The translations under genes were made by a program, and so were the position numbers. Of a DNA stretch of 64,000 bases, positions 7,428-17,026 are shown piece by piece. Below the pieces are notes generated by a model. The model was not told where the DNA came from. It worked only from the letters and a program-made list of their open reading frames with translations, and searched no databases. Within the stretch, counting starts at the first letter, position 1; each line of letters starts with the position of its first letter. This stretch comes from Ralstonia sp. TCR112 (GTDB taxonomy: Bacteria > Pseudomonadota > Gammaproteobacteria > Burkholderiales > Burkholderiaceae): contig NZ_VOSS01000019.1 in assembly GCF_007997035.1 (NCBI RefSeq), positions 1 to 64,000 on the forward strand. Direction: 5' to 3'.

Positions 7428-10042
7428 ACCTGCAGCCACCCCAGCGCCTTCAGGGCCAGGAACAACGCGGCGCCGATCAGCAGGTTCTTGAAGCCGACGT
7501 AGCTCAGCATGTCCATGACGGTTGCACGCCGATAGTTGGCTTGCCACCACGGGCCGTCCTTGACGTAGCGTCGACCTGCCAGGCGGATCAGCACCTCATA
7601 CACGCTCCAGCCGAACCACCATGCGATGACGGCGCCCGACGACAGCTGGCCCATCGCGGCCAGGACCCACGCCACGCTTGCCGCCAGCGCAAGCGAAGCG
7701 CCCGCGATCTGCAGGCCGCGCGCAGACGCCCAGCCCTTGCTGCTCCACGGCCACAGGTGATCGCGCACTTCCAGCATCAGCCAACGCAGGCCACGCGCGC
7801 CTTCGCGTCCGGATGGCACCATGCGATCGGTCGGCATGCGCGGGTCGGGGCCTTGTGCCACGCGCGGGCTCATCGGCACCGGCTGGATGGGAATGAAGTA
7901 GCCGTCCTTGCCGATGGGGGTGATCTCCAGCCCGTCGCGCTCGCGGCGCTTGCGCTCCTTGGCCAGCGGCGGGCATCCCTTGACGTCGGTGTACAGCACC
8001 ATGCAGTCGAGGCAGTGCAGGCATTCGCGGTGGTCGATGCGGCCATCCGCGTCGATCGCCAATGAGCCGCAACCCACGGCACACGCCTTGCAACTGTTGC
8101 AGTCCTGCTTGCGGCGCAGGCCAAACCAGCGGAAGGTGCTCGGCATGGCAAGCGCGGCGCCCAGCGGGCAGATGTACTTGCAGTACGGGCGCTCCACAAA
8201 CAACGAGATCCCGAGCAGCGTGCAGACAAACAGGCCGTAGGGCCACGCGCGGTGGCTGATGCCGACAAGGAATGTCGTCTTGAACGGTTCCACCTCGGCA
8301 AGCTTCTCGGCCAGCCCCATCGAGAACACCGACACCGTCAGCAGGCCGAAGAAGATGGCGTACTTGAGCCACTTCAGCTTGTCGTGCCAGGCACGCGGCA
8401 GATGACGCTGCCAGCGCTTGAGGCCGAGCCTTCCGCCGATCTTGTACAGCGCTTCCGACAGCGAGCCGAACGGGCACAGCCATCCGCAGAACAGCCCCCG
8501 CCCAAACAGGAACACCGTCAGGATGATGAAGATCCAGAAGCAGAAGATGAACGGATCGGTCAGGAACAACGACCACGTCCACTGGAACAGCAGCGAGTGG
8601 AACCAGGTCAGCACTTGCGTGATCGACGGCTGCGCCATCGCACCAAAGCCCACGAAGCCGATGCTCAGTGCCCACGCGGTGTACTTGAAGGCATTCACCG
8701 GCCATTTGTTCTTGTGCGTGGAGCGGCGCGTCAGGCGCTCGCGCAGCGCGTACACCACGCCCACCGAAACGAGCAGCGCGATGAACAGTGCGATCTGCGG
8801 CGCGCGTGTACGCCAGACCCGTCGCCAGGGTGCCTCCGGCTCGTCGATATGCGGGTGGCCGCCCTGCAGCAGCGCTTCGGGCATCCAGTACGGGGCATCG
8901 AACGTGACGAAGCTGCGCGTGCCGGTGGCCCGATCGACGCGGTTGCCCAGGAAGGAAAGCTTCCACGGATATGCCGCCGAGAACGCTGGCGAGCGCACCA
9001 CGAAGATGGCCGACTCGGTGTAGGCCGGCGCGCCTGGGGCTGCCAGGCCATAGAGGTTCAGGTAGTCCGAATCGCGGAAGGTGAAGGACTCCGCGCCTTG
9101 CTTGATCTGGATGCGGTCATAGATGCCGCCGCGCACGAAGCCCGATCCTTTGAACGACGCGGCGCCCGCGGTGCGGATGACGAAGATTGCATGCTCGTTC
9201 GGCTTGAGCTGCGCGTGCAGATCGTTCCACGCGGACTGGCCGAGCAGGCTCGCACCCAGATCCGGATGATTGAGATCACCAAACCACAGTTCAATGAACG
9301 GTTCCGGCGCGCGTTCCAGACCAAGCTGCTCAGGCCGGATCAGCAAGCGCCGCACGCTGCCCTGCTTGACCAGCTCCGCCCAGGCAGCGCGCTGCCCGGT
9401 CTGCGCATAGCGCGCGGGCTCGTGGCGCGTGGGCGCAAGAATGCCGACTTGCCGCGCCACCGAAGACGTGGCTGTCGCCAGCACCTGGTTCTGCGCAATC
9501 ACGGTCACGGTGGCGCCCGAGATCGCATCGACGCCCAGCACACCTTCGTCAGGCCGCGACTGGCCGACTTCGATCTTGTCCTTGACCGACTTGCCGATGT
9601 ACTGCTTGTTGAAGTTCAGCAGCGCAGACTCGGGAATCCCGAGCAGCAGGATCGGCTCGGAGTGTTTCAGGACCTTGATGCCGACATAGCGGCCTTGCCG
9701 GTCCATGCCGATCAGCGTCACCACGGGCTTGCCTGAATAGGCCGGAATGTCCGTGATGTCGGTGGACAGCATCACGTAGCCCAGCAGGGGCGCCTTGCCG
9801 CCTTGCGCTGCGCCGTACGCTTCTACATACGGTGGTTGCCCCATCCGTTCGGAGAAACGCACCGCGCCGGGAAACACGTCGGCGCACGGTACAAGCGAGC
9901 ACAGGTCCTTGGCCTCGGCCAGGTTGGCAGGCAACTCGGCTTCATAGGCGCCGCGGCCCGCTTGCGCCGGCTGCACGCCCATGAACAGCATCAGGAGGAA
10001 CGCAGCGACCCACGCCGCGAACCCTTGTTTTGGGGATGGCAT
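7424..10042 (-). CDS. nosR: NosR, membrane flavo/iron-sulfur protein supporting N2O reduction
   Basis: NosR is a polytopic electron-transfer protein that sustains NosZ activity. The 872-residue protein has a signal peptide ending VQPAQA, then a periplasmic FMN-binding domain with the flavinylation motif DAISGATVT near residue 160. Several membrane segments follow, then CGWLCPFGSLSE and CKYICPLGAALA (NapH-like CxxxCP motifs). Two cytoplasmic ferredoxin-type clusters follow, CNSCKACAVGC and CLHCLDC. The nearby ApbE-type gene on the opposite strand is the expected flavin transferase for the SGAT threonine. It lies between nosZ and nosD. Confidence 0.96.
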   Translation of the reverse strand: MPSPKQGFAAWVAAFLLMLFMGVQPAQAGRGAYEAELPANLAEAKDLCSLVPCADVFPGAVRFSERMGQPPYVEAYGAAQGGKAPLLGYVMLSTDITDIPAYSGKPVVTLIGMDRQGRYVGIKVLKHSEPILLLGIPESALLNFNKQYIGKSVKDKIEVGQSRPDEGVLGVDAISGATVTVIAQNQVLATATSSVARQVGILAPTRHEPARYAQTGQRAAWAELVKQGSVRRLLIRPEQLGLERAPEPFIELWFGDLNHPDLGASLLGQSAWNDLHAQLKPNEHAIFVIRTAGAASFKGSGFVRGGIYDRIQIKQGAESFTFRDSDYLNLYGLAAPGAPAYTESAIFVVRSPAFSAAYPWKLSFLGNRVDRATGTRSFVTFDAPYWMPEALLQGGHPHIDEPEAPWRRVWRTRAPQIALFIALLVSVGVVYALRERLTRRSTHKNKWPVNAFKYTAWALSIGFVGFGAMAQPSITQVLTWFHSLLFQWTWSLFLTDPFIFCFWIFIILTVFLFGRGLFCGWLCPFGSLSEALYKIGGRLGLKRWQRHLPRAWHDKLKWLKYAIFFGLLTVSVFSMGLAEKLAEVEPFKTTFLVGISHRAWPYGLFVCTLLGISLFVERPYCKYICPLGAALAMPSTFRWFGLRRKQDCNSCKACAVGCGSLAIDADGRIDHRECLHCLDCMVLYTDVKGCPPLAKERKRRERDGLEITPIGKDGYFIPIQPVPMSPRVAQGPDPRMPTDRMVPSGREGARGLRWLMLEVRDHLWPWSSKGWASARGLQIAGASLALAASVAWVLAAMGQLSSGAVIAWWFGWSVYEVLIRLAGRRYVKDGPWWQANYRRATVMDMLSYVGFKNLLIGAALFLALKALGWLQV

Positions 10043-10099
10043 CTTGGAGTTCGTGGGGCGCGCGGGCCCGCACCCGGGCACGCGCGCCTGCCCTCGGGA

Positions 10100-12048
10100 T
10101 CAGGCCTCAACAATCATGCGGCTGCGCATTTCAAGATGCAGTGCATGGCAGAAATGCGTGCAGTAGCACCAGAACACGCCGGGCTTATCGGCAATGAACG
10201 TGACCGATGCGGTTTCCTGCGGGTTGACGATGAAGTTGATGTTGTATTTCGGAATGGCGAAGCCGTGCGTCAAGTCCTCGACCTTGTCGAGGTTGGTGAG
10301 GATCAGCGTGACCTCGTCGCCCTTCTTCAGCTTGAACTCGCGCAGGCTGTACGCCGGTGCCTGCGACGTCAGGCGCACCGTCACCTTCTTGCCATTGCGC
10401 ACCACGCCGGATTGCTTCGGATCCTTGGTGGCGAGCGGGAAATCGTCCAGCGAGTAGACCTGCTTCGGGTGCAGCAGCTCGCGCTTGAAGATGATGAAGT
10501 CGTGCGGCTCGCTGCGGATCGGGTGGTCCTGCAGCAGCACCATCTTCTCGCCCGAGATGTCGATGAACTGTTCGTTTTCCGGGTGCAGTGGGCCAACGGG
10601 CAGGAAGCGGTCCTTGGAGAACTTACAGCCCACGGCAAGGAATTTGCCATCGGCGGCCACCGTTTCGGATTGCGATGCGTTCAGGTGGCCCGGCTGGTAG
10701 TGCACGTCGAGGCGGTCGACCACGTACTTCGCGTTCTTGTCACCGTTGTGGAACTTGATCGCGGCATCGATGTTCCACTTCACGATCTGGCTGTCGAGGA
10801 ACAGCGTCGTGTATGCATTGCCGCGCCCGTCGAACGCGGTATGCAACGGCCCGAGCCCAAGTTCCACCTCCGCCACGATGGCGTCGTCGATCTTGGCGAG
10901 CTTGCCGTCGAACCAGTCCAGCACGCGGGACAGCTCGATCACGGTACCGGTGGGCGAGAGCTTGCCGGCACAGACGAAGTACTTCTGGTCTGGGCTGGCA
11001 TTGACGCCGTGCGGATTCTTCGGCACCGACACATAGGCGGTCAGCGCCGTCTTCGGATCCTGGTTGGCCGCGTGCGTGCCGTCCACCACCGGCACCTTGG
11101 AGTCGCCGATGGTCTTGAACTTGCCGGCCTTGACCGCCGCTTCAATGCGCGCAATGTTGAAGAACAGGCAGGCGTCGCGCTCGGCAGACATCATGTCTTC
11201 GTAGTGCACGCCCATCTCGGTGTTGTACTGGTTGGTTGCGGCCAGCTTGCCGTCGTACGACGTTGCGACGAGATCGCAATTGCCGTCGATCAGCACCTGC
11301 CAGCGCACCTCCATGCTTTCGGCATCTACGCAGGTGAACAGCGAGCGGTACTTGGACGGGTCGTCGATGCCTGCGGTGTTCGGTAGCGGGATCGCAAATT
11401 CGCCGCCGCAGAACACGCGCGTCGTGTAGTTGATCTTCGGGTCGAGCGGGTCGCGCTTGTCCGGGAAGATGCCGTGGAAGCCCTGCACGTTGGGCAGTTC
11501 GGTGATCTTGTCGCAGATGAAATAGTCGAGCCGCACACGCCCCAGGCGCGAGTTGATCTTGTCGTTGATCCACGCATAGCGGCCGTCGTAATTGCCATCC
11601 TTGTACGAGGCATGCACGTGGTGGGTATCGCCCACCGTGTACTTCAGACTGCGTCGGGCTTGGTGCCCATCACCTTCTTCGATTCGTTCGTGATGCCCCA
11701 GCCGACCAGCGCATCCGGCACGAACATCGGAATGCGGTGGATTTCGCGGCCCGAGGGCATGCCCATGACGCGCATGTCGCCGGTATGTCCGCCGCTCCAC
11801 AGGCCGTAATAGGTGTCGAGTTCACCCGGCTTCGGATGCAAGCCCGCAATGACGTGTTCCCCGGCGGCCGCGGCGGCGGGCGCACTGGCAGATGCGGCGG
11901 GTGCTGCAGCGGGCGTGCCCTTGTCTGTGCATGCCACCACCGTTGCCAACCCGGCGAGCGCTGCGCTGTTCATGAAGCGACGCCGCCCCGGTACGCTCAG
12001 CGCTTCTTCCTGCTGCGTGGATGGCGATTGTTGGTGCTTGGTCATCAT
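10100..12048 (-). CDS. nosZ: Nitrous oxide reductase NosZ, reading frame broken by a 1-base deletion
   Basis: NosZ reduces N2O to N2 in the periplasm. The N-terminal part (from 12048) has a Tat signal (GRRRFMNSAALAGLATVVA), marking it as the Tat-exported clade. It reads NESKKVMGTKPDAV and then stops near 11644. The rest continues in another frame as LKYTVGDTHHVHASYKDGNY, through the CuZ histidines, to the CuA motif CTHFCHALHLEM at the C terminus. Adding one G near 11652 gives KPDGSLKYTVGD, the expected family sequence. The whole protein would be about 649 residues. I treat the break as a likely sequence error. Two tandem ATG codons lie at the start. Confidence 0.92.
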
Positions 12049-12168
12049 CGATCCCTGTATCGATTCCTCTATCGGTTTTCACAAAGCCGGGCGGAAAGAT
12101 GCCGGCTCACATCTGCGCTCTGACCTTCTCGGCAAGTGGCATCTTCAGGGTGCAGGCAGCCGAAGCAA

Positions 12169-12182
12169 TTGACTTTCGTCAC
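12169..12182. promoter_or_regulatory. Candidate FNR/DNR-type box in the nosZ-cytochrome c divergent promoter
   Basis: TTGACTTTCGTCAC resembles the FNR-family consensus TTGAT-N4-ATCAA (7 of 10 positions) and has the correct four-base spacer. It lies about 120 bases upstream of nosZ and 104 bases upstream of the cytochrome c gene. Such boxes commonly mediate oxygen or NO control of nos genes. Assignment is by pattern only. Confidence 0.45.
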
Positions 12183-12192
12183 AGATTCTTGA

Positions 12193-12215
12193 AAAACGCA
12201 TTTTTTATACATCTT
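12193..12215. promoter_or_regulatory. Candidate NsrR (nitric oxide sensor repressor) operator
   Basis: The two 11-base arms AAAACGCATTT and TTATACATCTT, separated by one base, fit the NsrR pattern AAGATGCATTT-N-AAATGCATCTT at about 17 of 22 positions with exact spacing. It lies between divergent nosZ and the cytochrome c/nosX unit. A similar site occurs upstream of the DUF2249-norB unit. Confidence 0.45.
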
Positions 12216-12285
12216 TATGGGAAGGGAGCGTACAGAATGCGATTCGTGTTCATTTCGGAACCCGCGCCGACTCAAGGAGATTTCC

Positions 12286-12708
12286 ATGCGCACGAAAACC
12301 ACCCTAGGCCTGATGCTGATTTGCGCTGCCGTTCTTGCAGCGTGCGGTCAGAAGGAACCCGCCGCGCCGTCGGCTTCCGCCCCTGCGGCACCCGCACCGG
12401 CGCAAACCAGTGCACCCCCTGCTGCAGCGACGGTTGCTGCAGCGGCGGAGCCCGAGAATGTGCTGGGCAAGCGCACGTTCGGCAACGTCTGTTCGATGTG
12501 CCACGCCGCAGGGGTGGCCGGGGCGCCAAAGCCCGGTGACAAGGCCGACTGGGGCCCGCGCATCGCACAAGGCAAGGACACCCTTTACAAGCACGCGCTG
12601 GAGGGGTTCAACGGCAGCAAAGGGTCCATGCCCGCCCGCGGCGGATCGACCTTGCCGGACGATGCCATCAAGGCTGCGGTTGACTACATGGTGGCGAAGT
12701 CGCAGTAA
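12286..12708 (+). CDS. Small class I cytochrome c lipoprotein linked to nos genes
   Basis: The product is a 140-residue c-type cytochrome with one haem site, CSMCH, around residue 69, and a methionine ligand probably in KGSMPARGG. The N terminus is a lipoprotein signal (LMLICAAVLAAC), followed by a 35-residue Ala/Pro linker, so it should be tethered to a membrane facing the periplasm. The start is supported by AAGGAGATTT just upstream; the longer frame is rejected. It is divergent from nosZ and immediately upstream of nosX, so electron donation to NosZ is plausible but inferred. Confidence 0.85.
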   Translation: MRTKTTLGLMLICAAVLAACGQKEPAAPSASAPAAPAPAQTSAPPAAATVAAAAEPENVLGKRTFGNVCSMCHAAGVAGAPKPGDKADWGPRIAQGKDTLYKHALEGFNGSKGSMPARGGSTLPDDAIKAAVDYMVAKSQ

Positions 12709-12712
12709 TGCC

Positions 12713-13753
12713 ATGCATCCCCTGCCTCCTTCCAACCTAGCCCGGCGGCGCTGCCTAGCCGGGGTGCCGCTGCTGGCGGTCGGCATGTTCGTACGGCCCG
12801 CGCTGGCAGACCCTTTGGTCGAGCGTGCATCCACGCGCTTGCTCGGCACGCAAGTCGATATCGTTGCGCAAGGCGCGACACCGGGCGCCGCCGCTGCCGC
12901 CATCCCCGCTGCCTTTGCGGAGATGGCGCGGCTCGAATGCTTGATGAGCCGCTACCGGCCCGACAGCCAGGTCAGCGCACTGGCACGCGCCGCGGGGCGG
13001 AACCCCGTGCCGGTGGCGCGGGAAGTCATGACGGTGCTCAAGCGCGCCAGACAGGTCTCGGAGCAAAGTGGCGGGGCCTTCGATATCACCGTCGGCGCGT
13101 ACTCGGGCTGGAACTTTGAGCCCGAGCACGGCCGCATCCCGAGCCCCACGGAGTTGGCGCGTGAGCGGCGCTTCGTCAACTATCGGGACGTTGTTGTGGA
13201 CGAGCACAACGGCAGCGCTTACTTGCGGCGCCAAGGCATGAAGCTGGATCTGGGTGGCATTGCCAAGCTGCCCATCCTCCAGGCAGGCATGCGCGTACTA
13301 CGGGAACACGGCATACGCGACGCCATGATCAACGGTGGCGGTGATGTGGTGGCCAGCGGAAAGCTGCAAGGACATGCATGGCGCATCGGCCTGCGCGATC
13401 CACTTGCGCCGCAGCGGCTGCTGGGCGTCGTCGGCCTCAGCGACGGGGTTGTGGCGTCATCCGGAGACTACGAGCGTTACTTCATGCGCAACGGTCGGCG
13501 GTTCCATCACGTGCTCGATCCGCAAACGGGTCTGCCTGCGCATGGGCCGCATGGCGTGACCCTGATCGCTCGCGACGTAGACGACGTCAACGGCCTTGGC
13601 GCGGCGATCATGGCCGCAGGCCACGCCGCCGGGCAACGGATGCTTGCACCGGTGCTCTCGCGGGTGGATGCGCTGATCGTGGGCGCTGGAGGTCGGCCTT
13701 GGATGTCGGCCGGAATGGCAACGCGCTTGCGGCAGTTCTCTGCAAGCAGTTGA
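12713..13753 (+). CDS. nosX: ApbE-family FAD:protein FMN transferase (NosX-type)
   Basis: ApbE enzymes attach FMN to threonine in the D-x-S-G-A-T motif of partner proteins, here most likely NosR. The 346-residue product has a signal peptide (RRCLAGVPLLAVGMFVRPALA), and the family motifs MSRYRPDSQVSALARAAG, LDLGGIAKLP, MINGGGDVVASG and HHVLDPQTGLPAHG. The start follows the cytochrome c stop by four bases, so the two form an operon. Placement beside nos genes supports the NosX name. Confidence 0.88.
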   Translation: MHPLPPSNLARRRCLAGVPLLAVGMFVRPALADPLVERASTRLLGTQVDIVAQGATPGAAAAAIPAAFAEMARLECLMSRYRPDSQVSALARAAGRNPVPVAREVMTVLKRARQVSEQSGGAFDITVGAYSGWNFEPEHGRIPSPTELARERRFVNYRDVVVDEHNGSAYLRRQGMKLDLGGIAKLPILQAGMRVLREHGIRDAMINGGGDVVASGKLQGHAWRIGLRDPLAPQRLLGVVGLSDGVVASSGDYERYFMRNGRRFHHVLDPQTGLPAHGPHGVTLIARDVDDVNGLGAAIMAAGHAAGQRMLAPVLSRVDALIVGAGGRPWMSAGMATRLRQFSASS

Positions 13754-13793
13754 CGTTGATGCCGCCCGCTCGGGGTTCGGCAGAAGACGTGCC

Positions 13794-13815
13794 GGCCCTC
13801 GCGGCTGCGAGGGCC
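13794..13815. terminator. Hairpin between convergent nosX and cheZ
   Basis: A perfect nine-base stem GGCCCTCGC/GCGAGGGCC with a four-base loop lies between the two convergent stops. There is no T-run, so it is a terminator-like structure at the boundary of the nos insert. Confidence 0.4.
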
Positions 13816-13828
13816 AGGCAATGCGGGT

Positions 13829-14497
13829 TCAGAACCCGAGGCTTTCCAGCAGGTCGTCGACCTGTTCCTGGTTGGCGACCACGTCCGGATGGTCCGGATT
13901 GATCTGCGGGCCGTTGAGCAGCGTCGTCGCAACCTGCGCGGCTTCCACACGCAGGTGTTCCGGCGCGTTGTCGAGCAGGATCCCGACGAGCTGGCTTTCG
14001 ATGAGCTGGACAACGTCCAGCACCTTCTTGATCACCTGGCCGGTCAGGTCCTGGAAGTCCTGGGCCATCAGGATTTCCATGAGCTGCTGGTTCGTGTCGC
14101 GCGTCTTTTCCGGGACGCTGCGCAGGAAGCCGTTGGTCTGGCCGACGAGCGCGCGAATCTCTTCGTCGCCCAGTTGGCGGTCCATCCACGACTGCCAGCG
14201 GTTGACCAGCGCCTCGGCGTCGGACTCCAGCGCGTCTTGCACGGGCCGCGCGGCGTCGATGGCGTTGAGCACGCGGGTGGCCGCCTGCTCGGTCATGTTG
14301 GCGATGTAGTTCAGGCGGTCGCGTGCGTCGGGAATGGCCGAGGCGGCCTTCTCAACGCCCTTGTCCAGGCCCAGCTCGCGCATGCTTTCACGCAGCATGC
14401 GCGTGAGATGGCCGATGCGCTGGAGCATTTCGGGCATGTCGCCGTGGTCTGCACCTTCGGCCGCCGGCGCCGGGGCGCCATCGTGCATCTCGCTCAT
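13829..14497 (-). CDS. cheZ: Chemotaxis protein phosphatase CheZ
   Basis: CheZ dephosphorylates CheY-P. The 222-residue protein contains the catalytic-helix region LMEILMAQDFQDLTGQVIKK around residue 140, where the active-site Asp and Gln of the DFQDLTGQ motif sit. It ends with the CheY-binding helix VDDLLESLGF. The ATG overlaps the cheY stop by one base (TGATG). Confidence 0.95.
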   Translation of the reverse strand: MSEMHDGAPAPAAEGADHGDMPEMLQRIGHLTRMLRESMRELGLDKGVEKAASAIPDARDRLNYIANMTEQAATRVLNAIDAARPVQDALESDAEALVNRWQSWMDRQLGDEEIRALVGQTNGFLRSVPEKTRDTNQQLMEILMAQDFQDLTGQVIKKVLDVVQLIESQLVGILLDNAPEHLRVEAAQVATTLLNGPQINPDHPDVVANQEQVDDLLESLGF

Positions 14498-14898
14498 CAC
14501 GCCCCCTTTTCGAGCTTCTCGAAAATCTTGCCCAGCTTTTCGTCCAGCGTGGCAGCCGTGAAGGGCTTGACCACGTAGCCGTTGGCTCCGGCCTGGGCGG
14601 CGGCGATGATGTTTTCCTTCTTGGCCTCGGCCGTCACCATCAGCACCGGCAGCTTGCTGATGGCGGTGTTGGCGTCGGCACGGATGCTCTGCAGCATCTG
14701 CAGGCCATCCATGTTGGGCATGTTCCAGTCCGAGATCACGAAATCGAACCGGCCTTCCTTGACCTTGGCCAGGCCGGCGGCGCCGTCTTCGGCCTCGTCG
14801 ACGTTGGCAAAACCGAGTTCCTTGAGCAGGTTACGCACGATCCGGCGCATCGTCGGGAAATCGTCGACGACGAGGAATCGGTACTGGCTCTTGTCCAT
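14497..14898 (-). CDS. cheY: Chemotaxis response regulator CheY
   Basis: CheY is the diffusible single-domain response regulator that binds the flagellar switch. It shows FLVVDD (acidic pair), the phosphoacceptor in [11 protein letters not shown] near residue 56, the threonine in [12 protein letters not shown] and the lysine in [11 protein letters not shown]. The 133-residue length is standard. I prefer the ATG, not the GTG two codons upstream, because GGAG is nine bases ahead of it. Confidence 0.96.
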   Translation of the reverse strand: MDKSQYRFLVVDDFPTMRRIVRNLLKELGFANVDEAEDGAAGLAKVKEGRFDFVISDWNMPNMDGLQMLQSIRADANTAISKLPVLMVTAEAKKENIIAAAQAGANGYVVKPFTAATLDEKLGKIFEKLEKGA

Positions 14899-15048
14899 GG
14901 ACACAATCTCCGCAAACTTACTGAATTGGGGGGTTTTCGGGCTTCCTTGGCAATCTTATCGGCGCCTGTGGCCGATTCTTGAGCGCTGGAACGGTGCGGG
15001 GCGCCCGACTGCTGCGCCCCGCAACCAATGTACCCGCAAAGTGACGTG

Positions 15049-16176
15049 TTATACGCGCGTCACACGACCATGCGCCGACAGCTTGGCCAGCACGTGCGGG
15101 CCGATCTGCGACAACGGCAGGACTTCGTGCACGCCGCCATGGGCCACGGCCTCCTTGGGCATGCCGTAGACCACGCAGGAAGCCTCGTCCTGGGCCACGT
15201 TGTAGGCGCCGGCGTTGCGCATTTCCAGCATGCCCACCGCACCATCCTTGCCCATGCCGGTGAGGATGACGCCCAGGGCGTTGGCCCCGGCGTTGCGCGC
15301 GGCGGAGCGGAACAGCACGTCCACCGCCGGGCGATGGCGGTTGACCGGCGGTCCCTGGTCCAGCTCGGTGACGTAGTTGGCGCCGCTGCGGCCGAGCGAC
15401 AGGTGCATGTCGCCCGGGGCAATGTAGGCGTGGCCGGGCAGCACACGCTCGCCGTGCACGGCTTCTTTCACACGGATGCGGCACAGGCCGTCCAGCCGCT
15501 TGGCGAACGACGTGGTGAAACCCGCCGGCATGTGCTGCACGATCAGGATGCCGGGGCAGTCGGGCGGCATTTCCAGCAAGAAATCCTTGATGGCCTCGGT
15601 GCCGCCGGTGGAAGCGCCCACGATGATGAGCTTTTCCGTCGACGAGAAATGGGTACGCGCAGGTGCCGGGGATACCGCTGCGTGGTCCGCGCGAACGTGT
15701 GCGCCGGGCGCCGCTGCCGTTGCCGAGGCGGTCGCCGCAACCGGTGTTGCAGTGCGCGGACGCAGCCGTGCCCGGGCCGCTGCCCGGATCTTGTCGGCAA
15801 TCTGGTCGGCGTATTCGTTCATGCCGTCGCGCATGCCCAGCTTGGGCTTGGCGACAAAATCGACTGCACCCAGCTCCAGCGCGCGCAGCGTGGCCTCAGA
15901 GCCGCGCTCGGTCAGCGAAGAGATCATGACCACCGGCGTCGGGCGCAGGCGCATGAGTTTTTCCAGGAAGTCGAGGCCGTCCATCTTCGGCATTTCGACG
16001 TCCAGCGTGAGCACGTCCGGATTGGTCTGCTTGATGAGGTCGCGCGCGATGATCGGATCGGGCGCCACACCCACCACTTCCATGTCCGGCTGGCTGTTGA
16101 TGATCTCCTTCAGGATGCTGCGGATCAGTGCGGAATCGTCGATGCACAGCACCTGAATCTTGCGTTTGTCGTTCAT
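15049..16176 (-). CDS. cheB: Chemotaxis methylesterase/glutaminase CheB
   Basis: CheB removes methyl groups from chemoreceptors. The 375-residue protein has an N-terminal receiver domain ([14 protein letters not shown]; phosphoacceptor in [12 protein letters not shown]). An Ala/Pro linker of about 40 residues follows, then a methylesterase domain with the catalytic serine in [10 protein letters not shown], histidine in [16 protein letters not shown] and aspartate in [12 protein letters not shown]. The upstream 140 bases before cheD hold no gene. Confidence 0.96.
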   Translation of the reverse strand: MNDKRKIQVLCIDDSALIRSILKEIINSQPDMEVVGVAPDPIIARDLIKQTNPDVLTLDVEMPKMDGLDFLEKLMRLRPTPVVMISSLTERGSEATLRALELGAVDFVAKPKLGMRDGMNEYADQIADKIRAAARARLRPRTATPVAATASATAAAPGAHVRADHAAVSPAPARTHFSSTEKLIIVGASTGGTEAIKDFLLEMPPDCPGILIVQHMPAGFTTSFAKRLDGLCRIRVKEAVHGERVLPGHAYIAPGDMHLSLGRSGANYVTELDQGPPVNRHRPAVDVLFRSAARNAGANALGVILTGMGKDGAVGMLEMRNAGAYNVAQDEASCVVYGMPKEAVAHGGVHEVLPLSQIGPHVLAKLSAHGRVTRV

Positions 16177-16316
16177 GTTCGGGAGCAAGTCTTCTGGAAT
16201 GTTGAGACCGTTGCAAAACGAAGCGAAGCGGTTCTGATGGATCAGTGCCGACGCAGACGGTACAAGTCGCACGGCAAGGCGGCGCTGGGCCGTCAGAATC
16301 GTTTTTCAGCGGTCTC

Positions 16317-17026
16317 CTAGGTAAAGAGTTGGAGGCGCGAGGCAGGCTTGGTCGTGATGGACTTCGACAGCTTGCTGGCGTATTGCGCCTCGCTGTCCAG
16401 GTCGGCCGCCGAGTTCTGCGAGCGCAGCTTGCGCACCATGATCTGACCGGTGGACGGGACGAAATACACCTTGCGCGGGTGCACGTCAAAGAGGTCCTTG
16501 GCGGCGACCGTCAGGCCTTCGTTGCGCAGGAATTCGAGTACGAACTTGCCGTTGCGCTCGCCCACGTCGAGCGTGCTCATGCCGGCCAGCACGGCGGCGC
16601 CGCCAAACACCTTGATCTCGAGGCGCTCGCGCTTGGCGCCGGCCTTGTAGAGCTGGTTGAGCAGCACCTCCATGGCGTGCGTGCCATAGCGCATGGACGG
16701 CGACAGGATCGATTCCCCTTCATTGCGCGAGGCAGCATGAAATGGTTCATGCCGCCAATGCCGAGGGTCTTGTCGCGCACGCAGGCGGAGACGCACGAGC
16801 CGAGCACCGTGACGAGCATCAGGTCTTCGGTGGTGACGGAATACTCGCCGGGCAGCACTTTCATGGCGCGCCGGCCGAAGGTGGTGTCGTAGTACGCGTG
16901 CGTGCTGGCGGACGATTGCGCAAGCGTGGCCATGGCGCCCGCGCTCATGCCGCTGCTCATGCCGCTATCGCTGCGCACGGGCTCGGCCGCCGATTGCGGG
17001 GTCGCGCGTTTGCCGAATTCGATCAT
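16317..17026 (-). CDS. cheD: Chemoreceptor glutamine deamidase CheD, frameshifted
   Basis: CheD deamidates receptor glutamines. The N-terminal segment holds the active-site cysteine region [18 protein letters not shown] and GGMNHFMLP, then the frame is lost near 16731. The C-terminal part continues in another frame as [20 protein letters not shown], with the catalytic histidine in [11 protein letters not shown] and [10 protein letters not shown]. Adding one C gives MLPSRNEGES, so a single-base deletion is the simplest explanation. It overlaps cheR by four bases. Confidence 0.88.

Noticed and set aside
10100-12048. nosZ as a genuine pseudogene
   Set aside because: Only one base is missing and both halves are fully conserved, including all copper ligands; many neighbouring genes show the same single-base error.
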